Part shown: positions 1 to 6,799 of the stretch, in pieces | Layout of the letters: each line of letters starts with the position of its first letter | Numbering within the stretch: position 1 is the stretch's first letter | Origin: an uncultured Porphyromonadaceae bacterium | GTDB lineage: Bacteria > Bacteroidota > Bacteroidia > Bacteroidales > Paludibacteraceae | Assembly: GCA_949285425.1 (NCBI GenBank) | Contig: CASEAJ010000108.1 | Coordinates: 1-34,235, forward strand | Direction: 5' to 3' | Length of the DNA stretch: 34,235 nucleotides | Translations under genes and position numbers: made by a program | The notes under the pieces: model-generated | Seen by the model: only the letters and a program-made list of their open reading frames with translations | Told to the model about the DNA's origin: nothing | Databases searched by the model: none

Positions 1-293
1 AACTGGCCGTTACGATCACGGGGTATAGAGATGACAGCTTCTCCATGTTCGGTCTGGATTTTCTTCGGATAGCTGCCATTACGTGAATTACCACTATTGT
101 TACCGGCCACGGAATTCTTTTCATAGCCCAAATGGGCATCCATTTCTCCTTCAAGCATCTTCTCCAGCACCTGGGCATGCAACTGTTTCAGAAACTTGCT
201 TACATCGGCTTCTGTCTTGAACTGGCTAAGGAACTCCTTGCTTAATACCTCATCGGACACTACTTGATTCTTTTCTTTCATAATCTTCTTCAT
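1..293 (-). CDS. IS256 (Mutator) family transposase, N-terminal part
   Basis: This is the first 97 codons of a transposase cut by the window edge. The start codon is the ATG at 293-291; a second ATG at 281 is possible. The fragment contains the N-terminal signature of IS256/Mutator transposases: an EGEMDAHLGYEK segment followed by a Gly/Asn/Ser-rich stretch with SRNGSYPKK and then ISIPRDRNG. The DDE catalytic core would lie further downstream, outside the window, so intactness cannot be judged. Full-length members are about 400 residues. The protein catalyses cut-and-paste or copy-out transposition of the element. It sits about 180 bp from the end of the fucosidase gene, which it does not disrupt. 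Confidence 0.9.
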   Translation of the reverse strand, partial: MKKIMKEKNQVVSDEVLSKEFLSQFKTEADVSKFLKQLHAQVLEKMLEGEMDAHLGYEKNSVAGNNSGNSRNGSYPKKIQTEHGEAVISIPRDRNGQ

Positions 294-374
294 TTTGCAA
301 ATGTATAAAATAAAAAATACGAGACTCATTTCTGAATCCCGTATTTCCATTTACACAAAATATTTTATAGTGCC
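1..374 (-). mobile_element. IS256-family insertion sequence, transposase-start end only
   Basis: The window opens inside an insertion sequence. Its transposase reads leftward out of the window from 293. Between 349 and 374 the sequence TTTACACAAAATATTTTATA followed by GTGCC looks like an IS256-type terminal inverted repeat, which commonly contains a TTTACACAA-like core, so the element probably ends near 374. The next 8 bases (AAAGAAAA) would then be the expected target duplication. The other end is outside the window, so neither the repeat pair nor the duplication can be confirmed here. The boundary is an inference; the family call rests on the protein. Confidence 0.6.
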
Positions 375-470
375 AAAGAAAAACATCCCTAATGTCACAT
401 TAGCCTATCACTTGATTTAGAGCACACTAAAACCCCTATTACAGAACGACATTATTTTAACTGCTACTAA

Positions 471-1787
471 TCACTTCAGCGTGAGCGTTATGATGCGGTC
501 AATGGAAGGCTCAAGCCCTGCAGTGTGCAGCACGACACCACCCTGCACATGCTCGCGTTCCACTTTCTGGTCCGTACCGAACAACACAGCCCGCTGTACC
601 TTGTCTTTCAGCGGAAGCACAATCATTTCGGGCATTTTATCGGCCAGTATGTGTACATAAAGCGTATTGCCTCGACGAGTAGTGGTACCCCACTCTGCCG
701 TCATCACGTCGCCGGCAGTCGTTCCATACACGGTTTCACCGTATGTCGACAGCCACTCGCCCATGCCTTTCAGGCGTTCAAGTGCCGCGGCAGGCAGTTC
801 ACCGTTGGGCTGGGGGCCTATGTTCATGAGCAGGTTGGCTCCCTTTCCGGCCGACCTGACCAGCAGCCGCACCAGTTCGGACACCGACTTGTATGCCAAG
901 TCGCCTACCCTGTATCCCCACGTTCCGTTCATAGTTTCACAGGTTTCAAGCGGCAAATTTCCTATTTCACTGCCAGAAGAGTATCCCGCCTTGTTTTCGC
1001 CGGGCAGGTCACGTTCGAACATCTGGAAATCCTCGCCCGGATTGGGTTTCTTGTGATGGTTGTTGCCTATGAGGCAAGCCGGCTGAAGACTGTGAATAAG
1101 GGCATACTGTTCATCGAGCCGCCAGTCGAAATCATCCGGCTGGTCCCACATGCCATCAAACCATATGGCACCAATCGGTCCGTAGTTGGTAAGCAGTTCG
1201 GTCAGCTGGTTGTTCATGAATGCATAGTATGTATCCCATTCGCCGTGACTTTTCCGCCCTGTCTTGTGTCCGGTTTTTCCAAGCGGATAATAATCTTCGC
1301 GCATCCAGTCGAGATGCGAATAATAAAGATGCAGCTTGATACCCTGTTTTTGACATTCATCGGCCAGTTCCTTTATCACATCGCGGCCGAAAGGCGTAGC
1401 ATCCACAATGTTGTAGTCGGAATACTTTGTGTCGAACATCGAAAAACCATCATGATGACGGGTAGTGATGCAGATATACTTTGCACCTGCCCCCTTTATG
1501 GCCGACACCCATTCCGCAGCATCGAAGTGCGACGGATAAAAGGCTGATGCCGCCTTGGCATATTCATGACCATCAAGTTCGCCCGTCTGCAAATACCATT
1601 CACCCTGGCCGAAGAGACTGTAAAAGCCCCAATGCAAAAACACCCCGAACTTGTTGTCAACAAACTCCTGCCGTGCCTTCAAGTTTTCCGGAGCAGGCAC
1701 ATAATCCGATTGCGCAGCGACCGGCTGCGAAAACAGCATTGTTCCCAAGCACAACGCCGCAAAAGCTTTCTTTCCGTAATTTTCCAT
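471..1787 (-). CDS. Secreted alpha-L-fucosidase, glycoside hydrolase family 29
   Basis: 438 residues. A Sec signal peptide occupies residues 1-26 (hydrophobic ALCLGTMLFS, cleavage near VAAQ-S), so the enzyme acts in the periplasm or at the surface. GH29 features are clear: KFGVFLHWGFYS near residue 46, TTRHHDGFSMFDTKYSDYN near 108-126, and IWFDGMWDQ at 208-216, where Asp211 is the expected nucleophile. Glu258 (FERD) is one candidate acid/base, but this residue is poorly conserved in GH29 and I do not assign it firmly. A C-terminal beta-sandwich is expected after about residue 350. It would release terminal fucose from host glycans such as mucin O-glycans. It lies downstream of a lipoprotein gene on the same strand. 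No SusC/D pair is present in the window, so it is not an obvious PUL member. An IS256 end is next to its 3' side. Confidence 0.93.
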   Translation of the reverse strand: MENYGKKAFAALCLGTMLFSQPVAAQSDYVPAPENLKARQEFVDNKFGVFLHWGFYSLFGQGEWYLQTGELDGHEYAKAASAFYPSHFDAAEWVSAIKGAGAKYICITTRHHDGFSMFDTKYSDYNIVDATPFGRDVIKELADECQKQGIKLHLYYSHLDWMREDYYPLGKTGHKTGRKSHGEWDTYYAFMNNQLTELLTNYGPIGAIWFDGMWDQPDDFDWRLDEQYALIHSLQPACLIGNNHHKKPNPGEDFQMFERDLPGENKAGYSSGSEIGNLPLETCETMNGTWGYRVGDLAYKSVSELVRLLVRSAGKGANLLMNIGPQPNGELPAAALERLKGMGEWLSTYGETVYGTTAGDVMTAEWGTTTRRGNTLYVHILADKMPEMIVLPLKDKVQRAVLFGTDQKVEREHVQGGVVLHTAGLEPSIDRIITLTLK

Positions 1788-1900
1788 ATAGCATTTTATT
1801 ATGGTTTCCCGATTCAGATTCTATAGTTTTTTGTCATGCAACTAGTAGTGTTTTCCCGCCATGCCGTCAGGTGTCCGACCATTTTACAACCTGCTTTTTC

Positions 1901-2908
1901 TTATTCTCCATACGGTTTGAAGCCGACAAGGACGGCAAATTCTCCACGTTCTTTGTCATAATATGTGCCTATCGTACCGCTCGTTTTGCCATCTTTGGAC
2001 TTGAATGTGGACAGCAACACAAGGCCGTTGCTTTTCATAAGACTGCCGATTCCACCATCGGTATCTTCAACAACCTCACCATTGTTTATTTTCGCAAGTA
2101 AAGCCTCCACGTTCGACTTTTCTTCCTGGGTCAGATCTATATCGGCAGAATTATACATACATGCATCGAAGTCATAATCGCTTTTCAAATAGCGGATACG
2201 GCTATAAAAATTTTGCACATACTTGTTTTCAGCTTGATTTTTGGGAACGCAATAATACTGTATTTCGTTCAGACAATTATTCATATCAAACCTATAGTAT
2301 ACAAATCTGTCAGCTTGGAGGTCATGTAATGAGGCTGAGGGCAATGTACCATCCATGTGGGCCTCGCTTGAATAGTCTATACTGCCGTAAACATCCTTTT
2401 CGGCAATGCTCAGGCCGGAGCTGTTTTCCAGCTCTTTCATCGTGCTATAATATGCGAGATTACGTAAGGTTTCCTCCCTCGTTTCCTTCCAAAAATGGCA
2501 TCTTATATCCGATGCGGCGACTTCTATTTCTCTGGTCACTTCTATGTTCCGGTCATAGCCATCCTTGAACACCCCTCCGTAACGTGCGGAGAATTTCAGC
2601 GTATGTTTCCCCGGTTGTGTAAAATGGACCAAAACAGATAGTTTGCCATTTTCCGGTGCTACGGAATATCCAAGTCCACCATCTGTGGAGAACAACAGTT
2701 CTTCCAATGCTACATTTTCTCCCGACTGATATGATACGGTCACCGTGAACCATTGGTGGGTACCGATAAAGGTGCGGTCTGTGGCAATTTCACCAAAAGT
2801 CCCCACTGTCGCATAGTTTGTCATGTCTTCTTCCGAGCACGATACAGCGGACAGACCGATTATAAACAAGGCAACACAAACACAGATTTCATCAAATTTT
2901 CTTTTCAT
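1901..2908 (-). CDS. Surface lipoprotein of unknown function
   Basis: 335 residues, not recognised as a named family. The N-terminus is a lipoprotein signal with lipobox LSAVSC, placing the lipidated cysteine at residue 24. It is followed by SEED, which resembles the acidic lipoprotein export signal that sends Bacteroides lipoproteins to the cell surface. Residues about 40-130 look like an all-beta Ig/Big-like module (alternating strands, PGKHTLKFSARYGG and a REIEV strand before the next part). The rest is rich in Tyr, Asp and Asn and contains no catalytic motif I can see. The gene is 63 bp downstream of the LRR protein gene and 113 bp upstream of the fucosidase, all on the minus strand, so the three may be cotranscribed. 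A glycan-binding or structural role would be a guess. Confidence 0.8.
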   Translation of the reverse strand: MKRKFDEICVCVALFIIGLSAVSCSEEDMTNYATVGTFGEIATDRTFIGTHQWFTVTVSYQSGENVALEELLFSTDGGLGYSVAPENGKLSVLVHFTQPGKHTLKFSARYGGVFKDGYDRNIEVTREIEVAASDIRCHFWKETREETLRNLAYYSTMKELENSSGLSIAEKDVYGSIDYSSEAHMDGTLPSASLHDLQADRFVYYRFDMNNCLNEIQYYCVPKNQAENKYVQNFYSRIRYLKSDYDFDACMYNSADIDLTQEEKSNVEALLAKINNGEVVEDTDGGIGSLMKSNGLVLLSTFKSKDGKTSGTIGTYYDKERGEFAVLVGFKPYGE

Positions 2909-2971
2909 AATTATTTGAATGCTAATTGTCTGTTAAATAGTAAATAGGAATTGAACAACCCATCCGAGTTT

Positions 2972-5200
2972 TTACATTACCTTCCGGCTGGCGGTAGTAC
3001 CATCCGCATAAGTGGCACGCACGATGTGTATCTTACCCGGGGCTGCCATGCGCAGCACACCATAACCATTGGTTTCCGTCTGATGAAGCAGGCGGCCGTT
3101 CGCATCGTAGAGTGCCACACCGGTCATGCCCTGCGTATGCTCCACAAATACCTCACCGTTGCTTTGCCATGTGCGGAAAGAGGCATCCTGCCGTGTGTCG
3201 CCGACTTCCGTGGCCTGTCCTGCATCCGTGCTGATGATAAGCGTGCAGTCTTCCGTGATATTTTCGATTTGCAACAAACCGTCAGTTCCCAATTGGCCGG
3301 TAATATCCGTGCCGTTCAGGGTGATGGATACGATATTCTTACCTTCGGCAGCTGCGGCGTGGCAACAGAAGGTTTCACCGTAATTCACCGTGGTGAAGAA
3401 ATAACCATTGCTTCCGACAAAATAATAGGCTACGGTGTAGCTTTGTTGCGTGAAGCTGACTTGCAGGGTGGCATTAGCCGTGAGGGCAGGCAATGTAAGC
3501 GTGCCGTCTTCGCTGACTTGTGCGGTATAGTCCGTGCCGTTGAAGATGACGCTGCCGATTTCATAACCCGGGGTGGCTTGTATTTGCAAGGTAGTGGTGG
3601 CTTCGGGCTGCACCTCTATGGCGCTGTTTGCCGTATATACATTGCCATTATGGCTGATGCTGCCGCCTTGTCCTATCCGCAGGTTAAGCATATAAGTTTC
3701 CGTAGGTACGTCTATGCCTTTCATGTTCGAGAAAGCACCCCATACGGTATCCTGGATATAATCTACAAGTGCTGTTTTGGGCACATAGAGTTTGCAGATT
3801 TTTGGGTTTATGGTTTCAAAGCTCTGGCTTACCGCAGGCGGGTTGCCTCCCAGGCAGGTAATGGTGTCAAGGCTGGTGCACTCTCCGAAAGCATCATAAC
3901 TGATAGCTTCCACGTGGTTGCCGATAATAACGGAAGTGAGTGCGGAGCAGTTCCTGAATACTAGGCCTCCAATGCTTGTCACGCTGTTGGGTATGGTCAC
4001 TTGCGTGAGTGCGGAGCAGCCGTAGAACGCCCAGCCTCCAATGCTTGTCACGCTGTTGGGAATGCTCACTTGCGTGAGTGCGGAGCATCTGCGGAACGCC
4101 GAGTTTCCAATGCTTGTCACGCTGTTGGGTATGTTCACTTGCGTGAGTTTGGAGCAGTCAGAGAACGCATCGTCTCCAATGCTTGTCACGCTGTTGCCTA
4201 TGGTCACTTGCGTGAGTTTGGAGCAGTCAGAGAACGCATCGTCTCCAATGCTTGTCACGCTGTTGGGTATGGTAATGGAGGAGATAGGGCAAGACTGGAA
4301 TGCGTTAGCTGGTATGGCCGTGAGCTGTGTGGGCAAATCTATCTGCAACAAGGTTTTCTTTCCGGAAAAGACCGCCTCGGACAATGTGGTGTTGGTGATT
4401 CCGGAAATGTCCAAATCGTATAGACTTGTCATATTGTTTTTGATGATGCTGAAGTCCGTTTCGTTCAGTGTGCCTGTAACGGTCAGTCTATTGACAGCAG
4501 CCGGTATATAGTCTTTCGCAACAATGGCTTCCGTCAATCCTCCCGGTGTTTCCACATGTACGGTCAGTTCCACGCCTTCTCCTTCTACATAGGTATAGCT
4601 GCTACCCCATGCTGCCGTGTAGGCGTCTTTGGTGCCTGTGGGGATAAAGACCAATATGATAGAAGTGTTATAAAAGCAATTGCTTCCCAATGTAGGCGGT
4701 GTAGTAGCCTCACAACGAACAGAAGCGAGTGCGAGGCAGTATTCGAACGCCGAGCTTCCAATGCTTGTCACGCTGTTGCCTATGGTTACTTGCGTGAGTG
4801 CGGAGCAGCTGTAGAACACCTCGTTTCCAATGCTTGTCACGCTGTTGGGAATGGTCACTTGCGTGAGTGCGGAGCATCTGCGGAACGCCGAGTTTCCAAT
4901 GCTTGTCACGCTGTTGGGAATGGTCACTTGCGTGAGTACGGAGCAGCCTTTGAACGCCTCGCCTCCAATGCTTGTCACGCTGTAAGTCGTGCTGTTGTAG
5001 CTTACGGTTTCGGGAATGGTTACCGCGCCGGACAGGGAAGTGTAATTGTTTGAACTATAGTAATCTTCGTACGTCACTGCCACGGTCTTAGCGCTTTCGT
5101 CGGTAATGTTGTAGTACAAATCACCGGCTTTGAAATCGTATGCCCATGTGCTTGCTGCCGCAAACAGGGCAAAAACAATTGTAACTAATTTTCTTTCCAT
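2972..5200 (-). CDS. BspA-type leucine-rich-repeat surface protein with T9SS-like tail
   Basis: 742 residues. Residues 1-20 are a signal peptide ending STWA-YD. Two blocks of LRR_5 (BspA/TpLRR type) repeats of 23 residues occur at about 75-165 and 290-440, with the theme LTQVTIPNSVTSIG plus a short variable part such as NSAFRRCSA. A non-repeat segment (about 180-285) separates them. Residues 505-585 and 590-660 resemble two divergent InlB-B-type beta repeats (GYEIGSVIFNG, KNIVSITLNG). Residues about 675-742 form a C-terminal beta domain of the T9SS/Por-sorting type (FVEHTQGMTGVALYDANGRL to GTTASRKVM). BspA-like LRR proteins bind host matrix or other bacteria; the ligand here is unknown. The LRR DNA repeats are nearly identical, which points to recent duplication or gene conversion. 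Confidence 0.88.
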   Translation of the reverse strand: MERKLVTIVFALFAAASTWAYDFKAGDLYYNITDESAKTVAVTYEDYYSSNNYTSLSGAVTIPETVSYNSTTYSVTSIGGEAFKGCSVLTQVTIPNSVTSIGNSAFRRCSALTQVTIPNSVTSIGNEVFYSCSALTQVTIGNSVTSIGSSAFEYCLALASVRCEATTPPTLGSNCFYNTSIILVFIPTGTKDAYTAAWGSSYTYVEGEGVELTVHVETPGGLTEAIVAKDYIPAAVNRLTVTGTLNETDFSIIKNNMTSLYDLDISGITNTTLSEAVFSGKKTLLQIDLPTQLTAIPANAFQSCPISSITIPNSVTSIGDDAFSDCSKLTQVTIGNSVTSIGDDAFSDCSKLTQVNIPNSVTSIGNSAFRRCSALTQVSIPNSVTSIGGWAFYGCSALTQVTIPNSVTSIGGLVFRNCSALTSVIIGNHVEAISYDAFGECTSLDTITCLGGNPPAVSQSFETINPKICKLYVPKTALVDYIQDTVWGAFSNMKGIDVPTETYMLNLRIGQGGSISHNGNVYTANSAIEVQPEATTTLQIQATPGYEIGSVIFNGTDYTAQVSEDGTLTLPALTANATLQVSFTQQSYTVAYYFVGSNGYFFTTVNYGETFCCHAAAAEGKNIVSITLNGTDITGQLGTDGLLQIENITEDCTLIISTDAGQATEVGDTRQDASFRTWQSNGEVFVEHTQGMTGVALYDANGRLLHQTETNGYGVLRMAAPGKIHIVRATYADGTTASRKVM
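3955..4985 (-). repeat. 69-bp tandem coding repeats in the LRR gene
   Basis: The core CCAATGCTTGTCACGCTGTT recurs nine times in two clusters, about 3968-4265 (five copies) and 4757-4982 (four copies, the last diverging after the core), spaced at about 69 bp, equal to one 23-residue LRR unit. Two adjacent units in 4140-4265 are almost base-for-base identical. Near-identity at silent positions means recent expansion or ongoing homogenisation. Confidence 0.9.
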
Positions 5201-5285
5201 ACAGATTTTAACTATTGATGTTGTTATTCTTCTTGCATTTCATCCGGCCGTTGCCGCAGTTTTGTTTCCTGTCATGTTCCAAATA

Positions 5286-5633
5286 ATACGTGAGTTCGTG
5301 ATAAAGGTTTCGTGCGTCCGACAGCATCATGTCGTACATCCAACAGCATCATCTTCTTTTTTCACATAGGTGAAAAGCTTTTTTCACATAGGTGAAACAT
5401 ATTTTTCACATAGGTGAAAAGCTTTTTTCACATAGGTGAAAAAAGAACTTTATGCGCATGGACACACGACATCGTGCAGACGGACCGATGACATTCCCCT
5501 TTTCCCTGAACTTGTTTCCGACCATGTAACTTCAGCCGACTTTTCTCGGCCCGCATTCACACGGGCACGATAGTTGTCGTTATACGGCTAATATACAATG
5601 AAATATTCTTATCCTTATACCGAACTCACGTAA
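5286..5633. repeat. TIR-bounded noncoding element carrying palindrome array A
   Basis: The ends are inverted copies. The left end reads TACGTGAGTTCG (5288-5299) followed by TGATAAAGG. The right end (5611-5633), read on the other strand, gives the same TACGTGAGTTCG followed by GTATAAGG. There is no transposase gene between them, only about 350 bp with the 22-bp palindromic units. It therefore looks like a non-autonomous, MITE-like element. A related left end (GCGTGAGTTC, then AAAGGTTT and GTG) is seen at 6291, before array B. Confidence 0.55.
5357..5444. repeat. Palindrome array A: four 22-bp units
   Basis: Four exact-length units (5357-5378, 5379-5400, 5401-5422, 5423-5444). Each has an 18-bp palindrome of the form TTTTCACATAGGTGAAAA or a one- to two-base variant, with 4-bp spacers (GCTT, CATA, GCTT around the palindromes). 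The array is followed by GAACTTTATGCGCATGG, a flank also found beside array B. It lies 160-240 bp upstream of the LRR start codon. Confidence 0.9.
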
Positions 5634-5726
5634 ATAATGCAAGTGACGATGAAAAACAAGTCGCCTCACTTCTTTTTTTCTTTCTCTCATCGTCACTAAA
5701 CAGTTACCTCTCTTTAATTTATGCGG

Positions 5727-5734
5727 CAAATGTA
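5727..5734 (-). promoter_or_regulatory. Possible -7 box for the LRR gene (long leader)
   Basis: On the minus strand this reads TACATTTG, a perfect TAnnTTTG Bacteroidetes -7 element. If used, the LRR transcript would have a leader of over 500 nt running through the TIR element and palindrome array A. No better -7 box was seen nearer the start. A chance match is possible. Confidence 0.3.
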
Positions 5735-5765
5735 AAAATATTTATTGGAAATTCAAGTGCGCTTA

Positions 5766-5914
5766 CAGCCCTTCGGGCTTTTGTGACAGAGGTTCTGTCA
5801 TGTTCCGGCAATGCCGTGCAAGTATGGAACAAGCCTGAAAGGCTTGCAGCTTATAGCATAGGGCATCGCCCTATGAATGAGTTTTCGGCAAAAGGCAGTA
5901 AGCCCCAACGGGGC
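5766..5914. repeat. REP-like cassette of short hairpins
   Basis: A string of compact hairpins: AGCCCTTCGGGCT (5767), GACAGA-GGT-TCTGTC (5785-5799), CGGCAATGCCG (5806-5816), AAGCCTGAAAGGCTT (about 5831), CATAGGGC-ATC-GCCCTATG (5857-5875) and GCCCC-AAC-GGGGC (5902-5914). Cassettes with CCCTATG and GCCCC hairpins are common between genes in Bacteroides. It is bracketed by two direct copies of TCATCGTCACTAAA (5687-5700 and 5983-5996). Confidence 0.7.
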
Positions 5915-6055
5915 GTGAGCAATTGCAGCAAACAAAAATGAATGAAAACCAGAACGTGAAACTGAACACCCTACTTATTTTTTCATCGTCACTAAAGGAC
6001 AAGAGAAAAACTTTTTCGTCTTTGCGTACGCATATGCTGCTACTGATTCGCATTC

Positions 6056-6252
6056 AACCCAAATCGGTCATTAGAACGTTCGGCCGTCGTTACACTTGTT
6101 ACGTCGGCACTTTTTGCCGGTTTTCGTTTTCTGACGGTGCCTTGTCGTCCCGTCTTTCGGCTCATAGCGGGCTATGAGCCTGCAACACGGAACGACAAAT
6201 CACTCGTCAGAAAAGCAAAAACCAATACAAAATCTAATGACCGATTTGGGTT
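6056..6252. mobile_element. MITE-like element, long copy
   Basis: 197 bp bounded by perfect 20-bp terminal inverted repeats: AACCCAAATCGGTCATTAGA at 6056-6075 and its exact reverse complement at 6233-6252. Inside are further nested pairings, including GGCTCATAG-CGGG-CTATGAGCC (about 6160-6180), TTGTCGT with ACGACAA, and TTTTCTGACG with CGTCAGAAAA, so the whole element can fold as one long hairpin. No coding potential is evident. A shorter relative is at 23289-23388. Confidence 0.75.
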
Positions 6253-6355
6253 AAAAACAAAACGATACTATATTCCTGTTTTCAGTACCTGCGTGAGTTC
6301 AGGACAAAGGTTTTGTGTGGCCACCAGTACGATATTTCCTTTTTATGCCGTCAAA

Positions 6356-6401
6356 GTTATCGTCCCACATACGTGGGACGTTCTTTTCACCTATGTGAAA
6401 A
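6356..6401. repeat. Palindrome array B: hybrid pair of units
   Basis: One unit of each type sits side by side: GTCCCACATACGTGGGAC (6362-6379), a 4-bp spacer GTTC, then TTTTCACCTATGTGAAAA (6384-6401). The period is again 22 bp. It is preceded by GTTATC (6356-6361), as in array C, and followed by GAGAACTTTAT, as in array A. It therefore links the two palindrome types. Confidence 0.85.
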
Positions 6402-6473
6402 GAGAACTTTATTGGCATAAACACACGACACATGTGTAGAAAATTCAGGAAACACCGTGAAATGAAGAAACAA

Positions 6474-6508
6474 GAAAGCCTCCGCAAGCAATGCTTGCGG
6501 AGGCTTTC
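6474..6508 (-). terminator. Intrinsic terminator of tRNA-Lys
   Basis: A 17-bp perfect stem: GAAAGCCTCCGCAAGCA at 6474-6490 pairs with 6492-6508. It lies 5 bases beyond the tRNA 3' end and is followed on the minus strand by TTGTTTCTT. Confidence 0.85.
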
Positions 6509-6513
6509 TGCTG

Positions 6514-6586
6514 TGACCCCAGAGGGGCTCGAACCCTCGACCCACAGATTAAGAGTCTGTTGCTCTACCAGCTGAGCTACGGAGTC
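6514..6586 (-). tRNA. tRNA-Lys (anticodon CTT)
   Basis: A 73-nt cloverleaf on the minus strand. The acceptor GACTCCG pairs with TGGGGTC (two G-T wobbles) plus discriminator A. The D stem is GCTC/GAGC with the AGCTGGTA loop, the anticodon stem is ACAGA/TCTGT around loop CTCTTAA (anticodon CTT, reads AAG), and the T arm is GAGGG-TTCGAGC-CCCTC. CCA is not encoded, as is usual in Bacteroidetes. Confidence 0.97.
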
Positions 6587-6601
6587 ATTCGTAACGGCTT
6601 G

Positions 6602-6631
6602 CAAAGATAGATATTTTCTTGATTTTTCAAT
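6602..6631 (-). promoter_or_regulatory. Promoter of tRNA-Lys
   Basis: On the minus strand TATCTTTG (6602-6609) is a perfect -7 box about 16 bases before the tRNA 5' end. A TTGA at 6628-6631 sits about 18 bases further upstream, near the expected -33 position. Confidence 0.7.
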
Positions 6632-6766
6632 GCCTTTTCGAAAAAAAATATCAAACTTTTTTCAAGAACAACCTGCAAACGTACTTTTCAAAACCGTTCC
6701 GGAAGAAGTTTTCAATCATGGAAGTCATTAAAAGTGATATAATTTCTTTTTTCAAAACTAAATCCT

Positions 6767-6774
6767 TAATTTTG
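6767..6774 (+). promoter_or_regulatory. -7 box of the nucleotidyltransferase-galE-manA operon
   Basis: TAATTTTG matches TAnnTTTG and lies 26 bases before the ATG at 6800. The upstream region is very AT-rich. A clear -33 TTTG was not found at the ideal distance. Confidence 0.6.
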
Positions 6775-6799
6775 CACATTCATTAAATTATCAGACTTT

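Noticed and set aside
525..1547. Long plus-strand open frame (340 codons) opposite the fucosidase gene
   Set aside because: It is antisense to a clear GH29 gene, has no domain or start context, and its open state follows from the codon use of the real gene.
2951..3964. Plus-strand open frame opposite the LRR gene
   Set aside because: Shadow of the repetitive minus-strand gene; no family match.
5357..5444. CRISPR array
   Set aside because: Units are contiguous palindromes with 4-bp fixed spacers, not repeats separated by unique 30-bp spacers, and no cas genes are present.
6514..6586. tRNA-Lys as the attachment site of an integrated island
   Set aside because: No integrase and no duplicate of the tRNA 3' end was found nearby; only small repeat elements sit beside it.
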